Below, piece after piece: positions 52,130 through 60,105 of a stretch of DNA of 64,000 nt. Position numbers and translations under genes: made by a program. Source of the stretch: Allofustis seminis DSM 15817. GTDB taxonomy: Bacteria > Bacillota > Bacilli > Lactobacillales > Carnobacteriaceae_A. Positions within the stretch are counted from its first letter, which is position 1; the number at the start of each line of letters is the position of its first letter. The notes beneath the pieces were generated by a model that was given only the letters and a program-made list of their open reading frames with translations, was not told where the DNA came from and made no database searches. Where the stretch lies: assembly GCF_000374325.1 (NCBI RefSeq), contig NZ_KB894080.1, forward strand, positions 1 through 64,000, in the 5' to 3' direction.

Positions 52130-53491
52130 TTATTCAGTCGAAAGTAGTTGTTTTTCATATGATTTAAAGAATGGATACCAGATGACCATATCAACAATAA
52201 TTAGCAAACTAACCCAAATGAATGCTTTCCAGTCATATGTGGTAATCATTGCACCAAGTGGCGCTGGTGTCGTCCATGGCACATAGGCAACCGTTTTTTT
52301 GATGAGATCTGTTGCCATTACAATATAGGTCAACATCCCATTAACTGTCTGAACAAGGACGAAAGGAATAAGTAAATTAATATTCAAAACAAGCGGTGTC
52401 CCGAAAATAATCGGTTCATTAATATTAAAAAGTGATGGGACAATGGCAAGTCTTCCTAGTTTTTTGAGCTGTTCGGATTGGCTACGCAACATTAACAAGT
52501 TCAAGCCAATTGTCGCACCTGCCCCACCTAAAATCATAAAGAATGCACGAAAAGTTTCAGTGTAGATGAATTCTGGTGCCATACCTTGTGTCATGCTCGT
52601 ACTATTAGCAGCCAAATTCCCTAATTCATATATTCCAACAATTCCACTGACAATTGATGATCCATGCAAACCAACAAACCATAATAATTGCGTGACAATC
52701 GAGATAATAATAATACCAACCCATGAATTCACAACATGCGATAATGGCTGGAATAATACGCCTACAAGCTGCGGAATTAATAACCCGCCTGTTACATTTT
52801 GTACTGTCAAACTTAACAAGAATGTTCCAATCACAACGACAGCTAATGGCACAATGTTCTCAAATGATGCCTTAACTGGAGCAGGTACTGCATCCGGCAT
52901 TTTAATGATAAGGCGTTTTTCTTTGAAGAAACGCACAATTTCTGTTGCACCTAGTCCAATCAAAATTGCTGTAAATAATCCTTCCGATCCTAAATAGGAC
53001 ATCGGAATAACCATCGTTTGATTCACTAAGATATCGGCAGCAACCTGTCCTTCTTGAATCGTTGTAGACATCACTCCCAAATTCGAAGGTGCTGCAGCAA
53101 TTAAGAAAGCGACACCTGATGTAATCATCGGGCCGATCGGATCTATTTTATAACTTTTAGCAAGCGATGTTGCAATGACTAAACCTACAAAAAAAGCAAT
53201 CATCCCAATTGATGCACGAAAGAGCAATTCAATTGCTAGACCATTTGCTACGGCCCATTCTTTCCACATGATTAGAAATTTAAAGAAAATATTTGTCGGC
53301 TGCATCGTTTCCAAATTTACAGGAGGCGATGTGACAATTAATGTCATTCCTCCAACAAGTGCTAAAGGTGTCGCAGCAACCATTCCATCCTTAATCGCCG
53401 CTAGATGACGTTGATTTGAAATTTTCTGCCCAATTGGAATGAGATGCTCATTCAAATAATCTACAAAGTTACGTTCCATTTTCTTTTCCAT
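52130..53491 (-). CDS. PTS EIIC, cellobiose/lactose family
   Basis: A 453-residue permease with about ten helices and the family marks FNINEPIIFGTPLVLN and GLHGSSIVSGIV. It imports a beta-linked disaccharide (or a diglycan) as its phosphate. EIIA and EIIB are not encoded nearby, so they must be supplied in trans. It lies between the fucosidase and GH1 genes; AAGGAGG precedes the start. Confidence 0.92.
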   Translation of the reverse strand: MEKKMERNFVDYLNEHLIPIGQKISNQRHLAAIKDGMVAATPLALVGGMTLIVTSPPVNLETMQPTNIFFKFLIMWKEWAVANGLAIELLFRASIGMIAFFVGLVIATSLAKSYKIDPIGPMITSGVAFLIAAAPSNLGVMSTTIQEGQVAADILVNQTMVIPMSYLGSEGLFTAILIGLGATEIVRFFKEKRLIIKMPDAVPAPVKASFENIVPLAVVVIGTFLLSLTVQNVTGGLLIPQLVGVLFQPLSHVVNSWVGIIIISIVTQLLWFVGLHGSSIVSGIVGIYELGNLAANSTSMTQGMAPEFIYTETFRAFFMILGGAGATIGLNLLMLRSQSEQLKKLGRLAIVPSLFNINEPIIFGTPLVLNINLLIPFVLVQTVNGMLTYIVMATDLIKKTVAYVPWTTPAPLGAMITTYDWKAFIWVSLLIIVDMVIWYPFFKSYEKQLLSTE

Positions 53492-53582
53492 TTATTTTCC
53501 TCCTTGTCTGGTCCAATATCATCCATCATTGTTAGCATTTTTTCTTATGATAGGTTGATAATGGTGTTGTTATTGTGCTAAT

Positions 53583-54938
53583 TTATGATAATTGATGACT
53601 CTTTTTTATGACAATGGTGCCATATTTTCCTAGCAATTCACCGACTGTCACGCTCAAGTCTAGCGACTGCTGCAAATTGGCTATAACTTCTTGCGCCTTA
53701 CAAGAAAGCGTTGTCCCTAATAGCTTTACATGTGCATTATCTGGAGCAAATTGCTCTAAATATAATGGTAAATGCTTCATCTCTTCTTTTTGAATAAATA
53801 AATAGTCCCTCTCCCCTTTTTGGGTACTTACCAAATGCTCTGGGCAATTGGGATTAGGATGTGTTTCAAAAATTGCTTCGCCATAAATATCCAGCCACTG
53901 CCCCACAATGTCCAAGACATTCTCCTCATAAATTGAAAGTGTGCCATCAGCTTTCGGACTAATATTTAATAGTAAATTACCGCCTTTTGCCACAACTTGA
54001 ACGAGCTTCGCAATAACTTCTTGTGGCGTTAGATAATCATTAAGATGCTGCATGCGATTATAACCATAAGACTTACCAATGCCGCGACTTTCTTCCCATG
54101 GATGATCTTGAACTTGTTTGTCATTATATTCTGTTGAATAATAATCTCCAAAATGCTCGGGCATCCCTTTAAAAAAGCGATCATTGACGACTACTTCATC
54201 CTTGACTGGTGACTCATTGTAAAGCCATGGCAAAAATTCCAAGACGCCACTTTCTTCAATTGTCAAATCCCACTCGCCGCCATCTGCAAAAAGAAGGCTC
54301 GGTGTATATTTATTCACTAATTCATACAAATCAGGATGTAAGACATCTTTGAGATAGTCCTCTTTTGACAGTCCATATTTTTCGACATCCTTTTCTGGAA
54401 TAAAATATCCCCCATCACAACGGTGCGATGGTACGCTTTCCCAATCAATCATTGAATAATAAAGACCAAAGCGCATGCCCTCTGCTTCAACAGCTTCTTT
54501 CAATTCACCTACTAGATCACGTTCAGGTCCTACAGTCATCGCATTCCAATCTTTTTTATGGTGATTTTCTGTTGGCCATAAGCAGTAACCGTCATGATGC
54601 TTAGCAGTGAGGACAACATATTTTGCACCTGACGCCTTCATGATATGTGCCAAGGACTCTGGATAAAATAGTTCCGCATTGAAATGCTTTCCAAAATCAC
54701 GATACTCGAATTCCTCACCATAGACACGCCGATGAAAGTCATCGCCATTATTTTTATGTGTGCCATAAACTGTCGCATAATACCATTCTGCATATGAACC
54801 GAATAACTCATCATTCACCGACTTATAAGCAGGAACACTATAAGGCCCCCAATGAATGAAAATACCAAATTTTGCCTCTTGAAACCATTCTGGAATGGGC
54901 CGCTCATAAATTTTTGCTAATATTTTTTCTTTTTCCAC
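53583..54938 (-). CDS. alpha-L-fucosidase, GH29
   Basis: A 451-residue GH29 enzyme without signal peptide, so cytosolic. N-terminal FGIFIHWGPYSVPAY and VVLTAKHHDGYCLWPT are family signatures; the nucleophile Asp is in LLFADGGEWD. GTG start behind GGGTGA. Being the first gene of a PTS/GH1 operon, it should act on fucosylated oligosaccharides taken up by the PTS, comparable in concept with the alf operon of Lacticaseibacillus casei, though that uses a mannose-type PTS. Confidence 0.9.
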   Translation of the reverse strand: MEKEKILAKIYERPIPEWFQEAKFGIFIHWGPYSVPAYKSVNDELFGSYAEWYYATVYGTHKNNGDDFHRRVYGEEFEYRDFGKHFNAELFYPESLAHIMKASGAKYVVLTAKHHDGYCLWPTENHHKKDWNAMTVGPERDLVGELKEAVEAEGMRFGLYYSMIDWESVPSHRCDGGYFIPEKDVEKYGLSKEDYLKDVLHPDLYELVNKYTPSLLFADGGEWDLTIEESGVLEFLPWLYNESPVKDEVVVNDRFFKGMPEHFGDYYSTEYNDKQVQDHPWEESRGIGKSYGYNRMQHLNDYLTPQEVIAKLVQVVAKGGNLLLNISPKADGTLSIYEENVLDIVGQWLDIYGEAIFETHPNPNCPEHLVSTQKGERDYLFIQKEEMKHLPLYLEQFAPDNAHVKLLGTTLSCKAQEVIANLQQSLDLSVTVGELLGKYGTIVIKKSHQLS

Positions 54939-54969
54939 GTACTATCTCACCCAATTTCTTTTGTCCACT

Positions 54970-54998
54970 AAATTACGCCAATTTTTTTCGTTAGTCAA
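54970..54998 (-). promoter_or_regulatory. promoter of the fucosidase operon
   Basis: Reverse strand -35 TTGACT (54993-54998), 17-nt spacer, -10 TAATTT (54970-54975), ~30 nt before the GTG start. Confidence 0.6.
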
Positions 54999-55027
54999 AC
55001 GATTTACATTGTCATAGGCCACAAATT

Positions 55028-55041
55028 TTAAAACGCTTACA
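55028..55041. promoter_or_regulatory. cre-like CcpA site, fucosidase operon
   Basis: TGTAAGCGTTTTAA on the reverse strand matches the cre consensus at 13 of 14 positions. It lies ~30 bp upstream of the -35. Confidence 0.55.
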
Positions 55042-55099
55042 GCCTCGCCCTATTTCAAAATAAAATTATCCACATGTTATACACTACTGCTCCACTAAT

Positions 55100-55145
55100 A
55101 AATAAGCCCGCTAATACTGAATATTCTTCAAGCATTAGCGGGCCT
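55100..55145 (-). terminator. terminator of the comK-like gene
   Basis: A 10-bp stem GCCCGCTAAT / ATTAGCGGGC (55106-55143) followed on the reverse strand by TTATTTATT. It is ~100 nt past the stop; the gap holds nothing else I can identify. Confidence 0.65.
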
Positions 55146-55241
55146 ATGTTATCTATCAATAGCACTGGTAAATATTTTTTTGGTCTATTACCTTTATTAA
55201 AGTATTTTCAAATATATTTCTCAATTCAAACCAAATGTTGT

Positions 55242-56087
55242 CTAAAATTTCTGATCCAAAAATTCCTCAATGGAACAAATATCAGGCATTTCATCATAAG
55301 TCTTTTTGAACCATTCAGCAATCAAGGTCTTACCACACTTTTTATAAAGATGATAGTGATTGCAAAATTTAATTTTAGGTTGATAATTTCGGCTATATTT
55401 TTCAAGAACATTCACCCTAGGAAAATCGGCATACTTGTTTAACATTTCTTCTTCATAATCTTGTAATAAGTTGTCATTTGCATACATGATGGCCACACTG
55501 CGTTCAATAAGTGCACTAATGGTACGGGGCGTCTCGGGAAGGATAAGTTCCTGACTTGGGGTAAAAGTCAATTGTGTCTGCCCTTTTTTATTCGCTTTAT
55601 AATCACACATCTGATGCAAACCGATCCAGTCCGTCATTGCTTTGGATGTGCCTTTTATAGGTGCTAGAGCGAATTGACCATAAATAAGAGGAAGCTTGTA
55701 ATAAATTTCCATCAATTTGGCAAGACATTTCAATTTAAAGAAGTTGATATGATATTTCTCTTTAAATTCTTCTGCGAGCTTCTTCGTCGTTTTAGAAGTT
55801 TTCAGCCATTTTCCATCATGATAAATGACTAGACTATTAAAAGGAGCAATCTTATTTTGCGAAAAGTCGATGAGTGCACATACCGTTTGATCGATGATGG
55901 GGTTATCATAATATATGGAATATTTTTCAACCTCGGCAGCAGCACGATTGCGATCGGTAAGGTCCAGTTGTTGAGGCGTGGAAGAAATGGGCAATATCTT
56001 ATGATCTTTATCTACAAAATGCGAATGCAACAGAAATTGAGAAATACCCCACATGCGATATTTCATTATATTCTTTAAGCGAAACAA
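55242..56087 (-). CDS. ComK-family competence transcription factor
   Basis: A 281-residue protein, longer than the ~190 residues of B. subtilis ComK. The core aligns with ComK: a KxPI block (YYKLPLIYGQFALAPIKGTS with a following DWIGLH) equals ComK's KPPI...FPTLSS..CGWISH, followed by a beta segment and LPET, equal to ComK's NGKTMELPIS. ComK binds A/T boxes and switches on DNA-uptake genes. The ~60-residue C-terminal extension has no recognised motif. The TTG start is ten bases from the unusually long ribosome site AAAGGAGATGAT. It is downstream of a leaderless amidase and a SigH/ComX-like factor. The identification rests on eye alignment. Confidence 0.72.
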   Translation of the reverse strand: MFRLKNIMKYRMWGISQFLLHSHFVDKDHKILPISSTPQQLDLTDRNRAAAEVEKYSIYYDNPIIDQTVCALIDFSQNKIAPFNSLVIYHDGKWLKTSKTTKKLAEEFKEKYHINFFKLKCLAKLMEIYYKLPLIYGQFALAPIKGTSKAMTDWIGLHQMCDYKANKKGQTQLTFTPSQELILPETPRTISALIERSVAIMYANDNLLQDYEEEMLNKYADFPRVNVLEKYSRNYQPKIKFCNHYHLYKKCGKTLIAEWFKKTYDEMPDICSIEEFLDQKF

Positions 56088-56092
56088 AATAT

Positions 56093-56104
56093 ATCATCTC
56101 CTTT
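56093..56104 (-). promoter_or_regulatory. extended ribosome binding site of comK-like gene
   Basis: AAAGGAGATGAT, a long Shine-Dalgarno match ahead of the TTG start. It is perfectly complementary over 12 nt to the exposed segment of the small RNA at 60984-61067. Confidence 0.7.
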
Positions 56105-56175
56105 TTTATTTGATTCTATATACACTATATCATAGACATTAAATAAAATTTCAAGCCTTTCTCAATTTTTTATAA

Positions 56176-56214
56176 AAATAAAAAGTCCCCGAGCCGATTG
56201 CACGCCGGGGACTT
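56176..56214 (-). terminator. terminator of the sigma factor-amidase unit
   Basis: A 9-bp GC-rich stem AAGTCCCCG / CGGGGACTT (56183-56214) with U-tract TTTTTATTTTT on the reverse strand. It separates the amidase from the comK-like gene, which therefore needs its own promoter; a TTGAAA...TATAGT pair with a long 19-nt spacer is the best candidate. Confidence 0.8.
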
Positions 56215-56271
56215 CGCCGTATATTATGGACTATGCCATGTGAAATGTCTGGGTCATTTCAGCTTATTTTT

Positions 56272-57108
56272 TTAAATTAAATGAACAGCTTGCGGATGGG
56301 CCGTCACATAAGCAAGACGTTCTTTTGAATATTGTACTTCATATTGATAGGCGCCATCGACAGCGATTTTTCGGTGAACTACTTCAAAAGTATCACCATA
56401 GGACATCTCATCTAATATATCTTGAACATTCCAACTGGGTCGCGTATAGATCTTCAAAGGGCCATGATGAATAGACAGAAGATGCGTTCCTTTTGCGACC
56501 CGTCCAACGGTTGGATATTGTTCATTGGATTGGCAACTATAAATTGACTCAGAAAAAGTCCCCAGTGAATATTCCGCCAAGATAGAAACTACTGCATCCG
56601 CTATCTGATAGAATTTCTTTTCATCGGCATACACTTTCCAATCATTAAGATTGTCAATAAAACCATAATTCAAAATAATCGTTGGTGTAGGATGTGTCAG
56701 TCGGTGCATAAAGCAATAATCTTTGCCATTAGGATAAGTGTGCGAATAACAACGCCGATATGGAATATCTGCAATTTTTGCAATGGCTTTCACAAGGGGC
56801 CTTGCTATTTTTGAATTGTCCGCAATGGAATGGAGCGCTTCAACCCCGCGTGATTGACCATCTGCAGCATTAAAATGATTGCTCAAACATAGGTCATATT
56901 GCCCTTTTACGCGTGCTGCTCGTGACTGATAAGCAAGTGTTTCATCCTTTTTGCGCGTTAAAGCTACGGGAACACCTAATTGCTTGAGTTGTTCATATTG
57001 ATATAGGCTAATCTTCAAATTGAGATCTTTTTCAGCTGTGCCATCGCGTGCAGTTGCTCCTTTTTGCGCCCCACCATGACCAGGATCAATAATGATTGTT
57101 TTCTTCAT
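56272..57108 (-). CDS. N-acetylmuramoyl-L-alanine amidase (Amidase_3) with SH3-like domain
   Basis: A 278-residue peptidoglycan amidase. Zinc site residues: His in DPGHGG (position 10), Glu in GTAEKDLN (about 25), His in SNHFNA; the catalytic Glu of family members would be in the GFIDN region, here Asp-containing (NYGFIDNLND), so activity needs testing. A C-terminal SH3-type wall-binding segment follows. There is no signal peptide, so release needs lysis, a holin or an unknown route. It lies 44 nt after the SigH/ComX-like gene. A phage endolysin relic is the alternative. Confidence 0.8.
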   Translation of the reverse strand: MKKTIIIDPGHGGAQKGATARDGTAEKDLNLKISLYQYEQLKQLGVPVALTRKKDETLAYQSRAARVKGQYDLCLSNHFNAADGQSRGVEALHSIADNSKIARPLVKAIAKIADIPYRRCYSHTYPNGKDYCFMHRLTHPTPTIILNYGFIDNLNDWKVYADEKKFYQIADAVVSILAEYSLGTFSESIYSCQSNEQYPTVGRVAKGTHLLSIHHGPLKIYTRPSWNVQDILDEMSYGDTFEVVHRKIAVDGAYQYEVQYSKERLAYVTAHPQAVHLI

Positions 57109-57152
57109 TTTTATTTCCTTTCTTTTAAGTATATGACATTAGTGCATTCATT

Positions 57153-57809
57153 TTAAGAGTGGGTATCTGAAGCACCCTCTTCAGGTAATTCTTGCAATGC
57201 TTGCCATTTTTGAGTAATTTTTTGGCGAATGCGATAAAATTGACGGCGCGACATCCCATAATGGCGCGCAAGATTTGTATAATTGGTCTTTTTCTTATAG
57301 AGATCCACCACAATCCGCCGCTTTTGCGGGGTCAATTCCTTCATGAATTGCTCCATTAGCAAGGTCCACTCCGCTTTTTCCAGCGGTTGGTTGCCCTGCT
57401 TTGGCACATGATGTGCAATTACTTGTTCTGTCAGCTCCGCTTTTTTCTTATGGTGGCGCGCAAATTTGCGGATTTCGTCAATGATTTTCCAGCGGACACG
57501 TGTATAGGCATATCCTGTAAATTGATATATTTCGCATTCACGCTCTAATTCTTGGGGGAAGCGTTCATAAGCAGCAAGCAGTGCAATGCGACCTACTTGA
57601 ACACAGTCGTCATAATGCGGATGGTTAGGGTAGAGCTTTAACTGTTTTAGACAGCCATAGATGATTTCCTCATGTAGCTGCAACAACTCACGTGCATGTT
57701 GCTCGCTTAGTTGCCTTTTTATATATGAGGGGGATTGAGAACTTTTGGCAGAAAGTTTTTTTATATCTGGCATATCTTCACCTTTTTTGTCTTGGCAATG
57801 TTTTGCCAT
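57153..57809 (-). CDS. sigma-70 family factor, SigH/ComX-like
   Basis: A 218-residue alternative sigma factor with region 2 (about 45-125: YDDCVQVGRIALLAAYERF, then FTGYAYTRVRWKIIDEIRKF) and region 4 (about 165-210: LARHYGMSRRQFYRIRQKI), but no regions 1.1 or 3. Such two-domain factors in Lactobacillales include ComX/SigX and SigH, which direct RNA polymerase to late competence genes. Neighbours fit: an amidase and a ComK-family activator. AAAGGA lies ahead of the ATG. A 12-bp palindrome at 57836-57847 lies in its leader. An ECF or phage-type factor is less likely from length and sequence. Confidence 0.75.
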   Translation of the reverse strand: MAKHCQDKKGEDMPDIKKLSAKSSQSPSYIKRQLSEQHARELLQLHEEIIYGCLKQLKLYPNHPHYDDCVQVGRIALLAAYERFPQELERECEIYQFTGYAYTRVRWKIIDEIRKFARHHKKKAELTEQVIAHHVPKQGNQPLEKAEWTLLMEQFMKELTPQKRRIVVDLYKKKTNYTNLARHYGMSRRQFYRIRQKITQKWQALQELPEEGASDTHS

Positions 57810-57835
57810 ATATGTCGTCCTTTCATATTGAATTT

Positions 57836-57847
57836 ACTTGGCCAAGT
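57836..57847. promoter_or_regulatory. 12-bp palindrome before the sigma factor gene
   Basis: ACTTGGCCAAGT is a perfect palindrome, 26-37 bp upstream of the ATG. It could be an operator or a chance element. The rest of the ~190-nt spacer up to the next terminator is AT-rich with no clear promoter. Confidence 0.35.
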
Positions 57848-58031
57848 GGTCCTCATTTTAGTGCATTAAAATTGCCTCCACATCTCATTAAAAAAGCACA
57901 AAAGGGCACAAAATTTTTAAATTTGCAATCTTGGCATATTTTTTTATTTTTCTTACGTTTAATGAATTGGTTTTATGATTTTTGTTATCATTTTGTCATT
58001 ACATCTTATGATTGGCAGTACATAGCATTTA

Positions 58032-58067
58032 TAATAAAAAAAGAACCTGAGGGCTCAGGTTCTTTTT
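58032..58067 (-). terminator. terminator of the second cellobiose-type PTS unit
   Basis: Stem AAGAACCTGA / TCAGGTTCTT (58041-58064) with U-tracts on both sides, 20 nt past the EIIC stop. Confidence 0.8.
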
Positions 58068-58087
58068 CATTCATATAATAGCTTATA

Positions 58088-59389
58088 TTATAAAGCTTTC
58101 ATTTCATTTTGTAAGATTTGTTTTTCATGTATTTTGAAGAAAGGATAATAAATAAATACATTCAATAAGACGAGTCCTAAGACAAAGGCGACATTTCGCC
58201 AATCAAGCGAAGAAAGATATGCTTGCGCAAAAAATGGTGTAAATGAAGGGTCGACAATGAATCCTTTAGAGATGATGCCCCACACTTGTGCATAGTAGGC
58301 TACAATCAAGTTAATGATCGGGCACACTAAAAAAGGAATAGCATAAATGGGATTAAAAGCAATTGGCGTTCCAAAAATCAGCGGCTCATTAATGCCACTA
58401 ATCACTGGAATTGCTGAAACTTTTCCTAAGGTACGTAAATATTTTACTTTACTTCGTAACATTAAAAGCAACAGTCCCAGCGTTCCACCAGATCCTCCCA
58501 TGATTGCGATGCGAAACATTTGAAGATTCATTGCACTCATGGCGCTTTGACCTGCACTTAGCAGTGACGCATTTTCGCCTGTATTGGTAATTCCAATCGT
58601 AAAAATAATGGAGAAAATAATTGATGGTCCATTAATTCCAATCAGCCATAAAATATTCCCAAAAGTAACAATTAAAATATATCCCCACAAACTATTGGCC
58701 ACATTAACGGCTGGTGTTAGAATGCTCATGATCCATTCTGGCAATAATAAACCAGTAGCTTTGAATAAGACTAAGCTCACACCATATATCAAAATAATAT
58801 TAGCCACTAAAGGAAGCAATGAATTTAAAAAACTCATCACAGCAGGTGGCACAGATTCATGCATTTTAATTTGATATCTTTCTTGGCTAAAAAGACGTGT
58901 TACTTCAACCGACAGCAATGAAATAATAATTGCCACAAAAAGGCCATTCGTGCCCAAATATTCCATCGACAGTTGTCCTTCTATTACTTTCGTTGCCACC
59001 ATCATAAAAGCAGCGACACTAATAAAGCCAGCAGCTGGCGCATCAAGATGATATTCTTTTGCGAGAAAATGGCTCATGCCAAAGGTTGCATAAACACTAA
59101 AAAGTCCCATTGTTAAATCATAGGGAAGCATAATATGCCCTATATGATCTAAAGCAAAAGTCTTCCATGCCGCTAAAAAGCGCAGACCTATACCAGCAGT
59201 TGCTGGATTATACATCTCCATATTAATTGGCGGATTCGCAAAAATCATAAAAAATGAACCGATCACGATAAAAGGCAGTGCAAACATCATACCACTTGAG
59301 ATCGCTCTTAAGTGGCGTTGATTCCCTAATCGATTAGCGATAGGGGTCAGAATAGTTTCTAATTTATTCATTTTGATATTATTTTCCAT
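58088..59389 (-). CDS. PTS EIIC, cellobiose/lichenan family, second copy
   Basis: A 433-residue permease with about ten helices and the family signature SGINEPLIFGTPIAFN. It resembles the EIIC at 52130-53491. No glycosidase or EIIA/EIIB genes adjoin it; instead it is co-transcribed with an upstream RarA-C-like gene and divergent from an RpiR regulator. Confidence 0.9.
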   Translation of the reverse strand: MENNIKMNKLETILTPIANRLGNQRHLRAISSGMMFALPFIVIGSFFMIFANPPINMEMYNPATAGIGLRFLAAWKTFALDHIGHIMLPYDLTMGLFSVYATFGMSHFLAKEYHLDAPAAGFISVAAFMMVATKVIEGQLSMEYLGTNGLFVAIIISLLSVEVTRLFSQERYQIKMHESVPPAVMSFLNSLLPLVANIILIYGVSLVLFKATGLLLPEWIMSILTPAVNVANSLWGYILIVTFGNILWLIGINGPSIIFSIIFTIGITNTGENASLLSAGQSAMSAMNLQMFRIAIMGGSGGTLGLLLLMLRSKVKYLRTLGKVSAIPVISGINEPLIFGTPIAFNPIYAIPFLVCPIINLIVAYYAQVWGIISKGFIVDPSFTPFFAQAYLSSLDWRNVAFVLGLVLLNVFIYYPFFKIHEKQILQNEMKAL

Positions 59390-59421
59390 TGCTCAAATTC
59401 TCCTTTCGGTAACTCTTTTTT

Positions 59422-60042
59422 CTATACTTGATAACTATTAAATTGAAATGCTGATTCTACGACATTTTCGGGATCATATTTTTTTAAGATTTCTTCATAC
59501 ATTTCTTTATAATGATTATCGACTTCTAGCTGCGGATGAACTTGACTTGCTTCATGCAAAAAATGCATCGAGTCCCGACCCATTGCTTTGCCACGCGTTG
59601 TATGCTTGTCTAGTGCATAATCAGGAATTTCTGGAACATATCCCATCGCAAAATTTTTAATGACAATATTTTTAAGCAGATCAGTTGAACGATCTTTTGT
59701 CGACTCTGACAAGATGCGAATTGCATGAAATATATACATGGCACGATCCGACTCATTATATTCAAATGTTTGGCGCATTTCATTGAGCGTATGAATATAG
59801 ATGCATGCTTCTGGATTGCCAAAACCGATATCTTCAACTGAGATTGCTAGCAGACGGCGCCACAATTTTTCTTCCATTTGCGGTGAAGAAATATAAAGTT
59901 CATAAGCAAACTCACAGGCTTCTTTTGTATATCCACGGCGAATACTTTTTTGTAGTGCCGAGATTACTTCATCTGCCATCAAGTTATTACGCGTTTTTAT
60001 TCGTGCCCATGGATCAGCTAAATATCTTTCCTTTGACATCAT
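59422..60042 (-). CDS. stand-alone RarA/MgsA C-terminal domain-like protein
   Basis: A 206-residue protein whose middle (LWRRLLAISVEDIGFGNPEACIYIHTLNEM) resembles the C-terminal helical region of the replication-fork ATPase RarA/MgsA, in particular the RLLxIAxEDIGLAxP segment. No Walker A or other ATPase motif is present. In RarA this part makes the tetramer. Here the gene lies between a PTS permease and an RpiR regulator, so the domain has probably been recruited to sugar metabolism. AAAGGAG precedes ATG ATG. Function unknown. Confidence 0.7.
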   Translation of the reverse strand: MMSKERYLADPWARIKTRNNLMADEVISALQKSIRRGYTKEACEFAYELYISSPQMEEKLWRRLLAISVEDIGFGNPEACIYIHTLNEMRQTFEYNESDRAMYIFHAIRILSESTKDRSTDLLKNIVIKNFAMGYVPEIPDYALDKHTTRGKAMGRDSMHFLHEASQVHPQLEVDNHYKEMYEEILKKYDPENVVESAFQFNSYQV

Positions 60043-60105
60043 ATCGACTCCTTTTTATAATTTTTAATTAATAAGTGCTTATAAATTTGATGGGAGGGAA
60101 CTGAC

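Noticed and set aside
55242-56087. Transposase or phage gene
   Set aside because: The basic, Lys-rich protein with an odd start first looked mobile-element-like, but there are no inverted repeats, target duplications or DDE/HTH motifs, and the core aligns better with ComK.
55242-57809. Prophage remnant
   Set aside because: A sigma-like factor plus a leaderless amidase could come from a phage, but no integrase, holin, structural or att-like sequence is present on either side.
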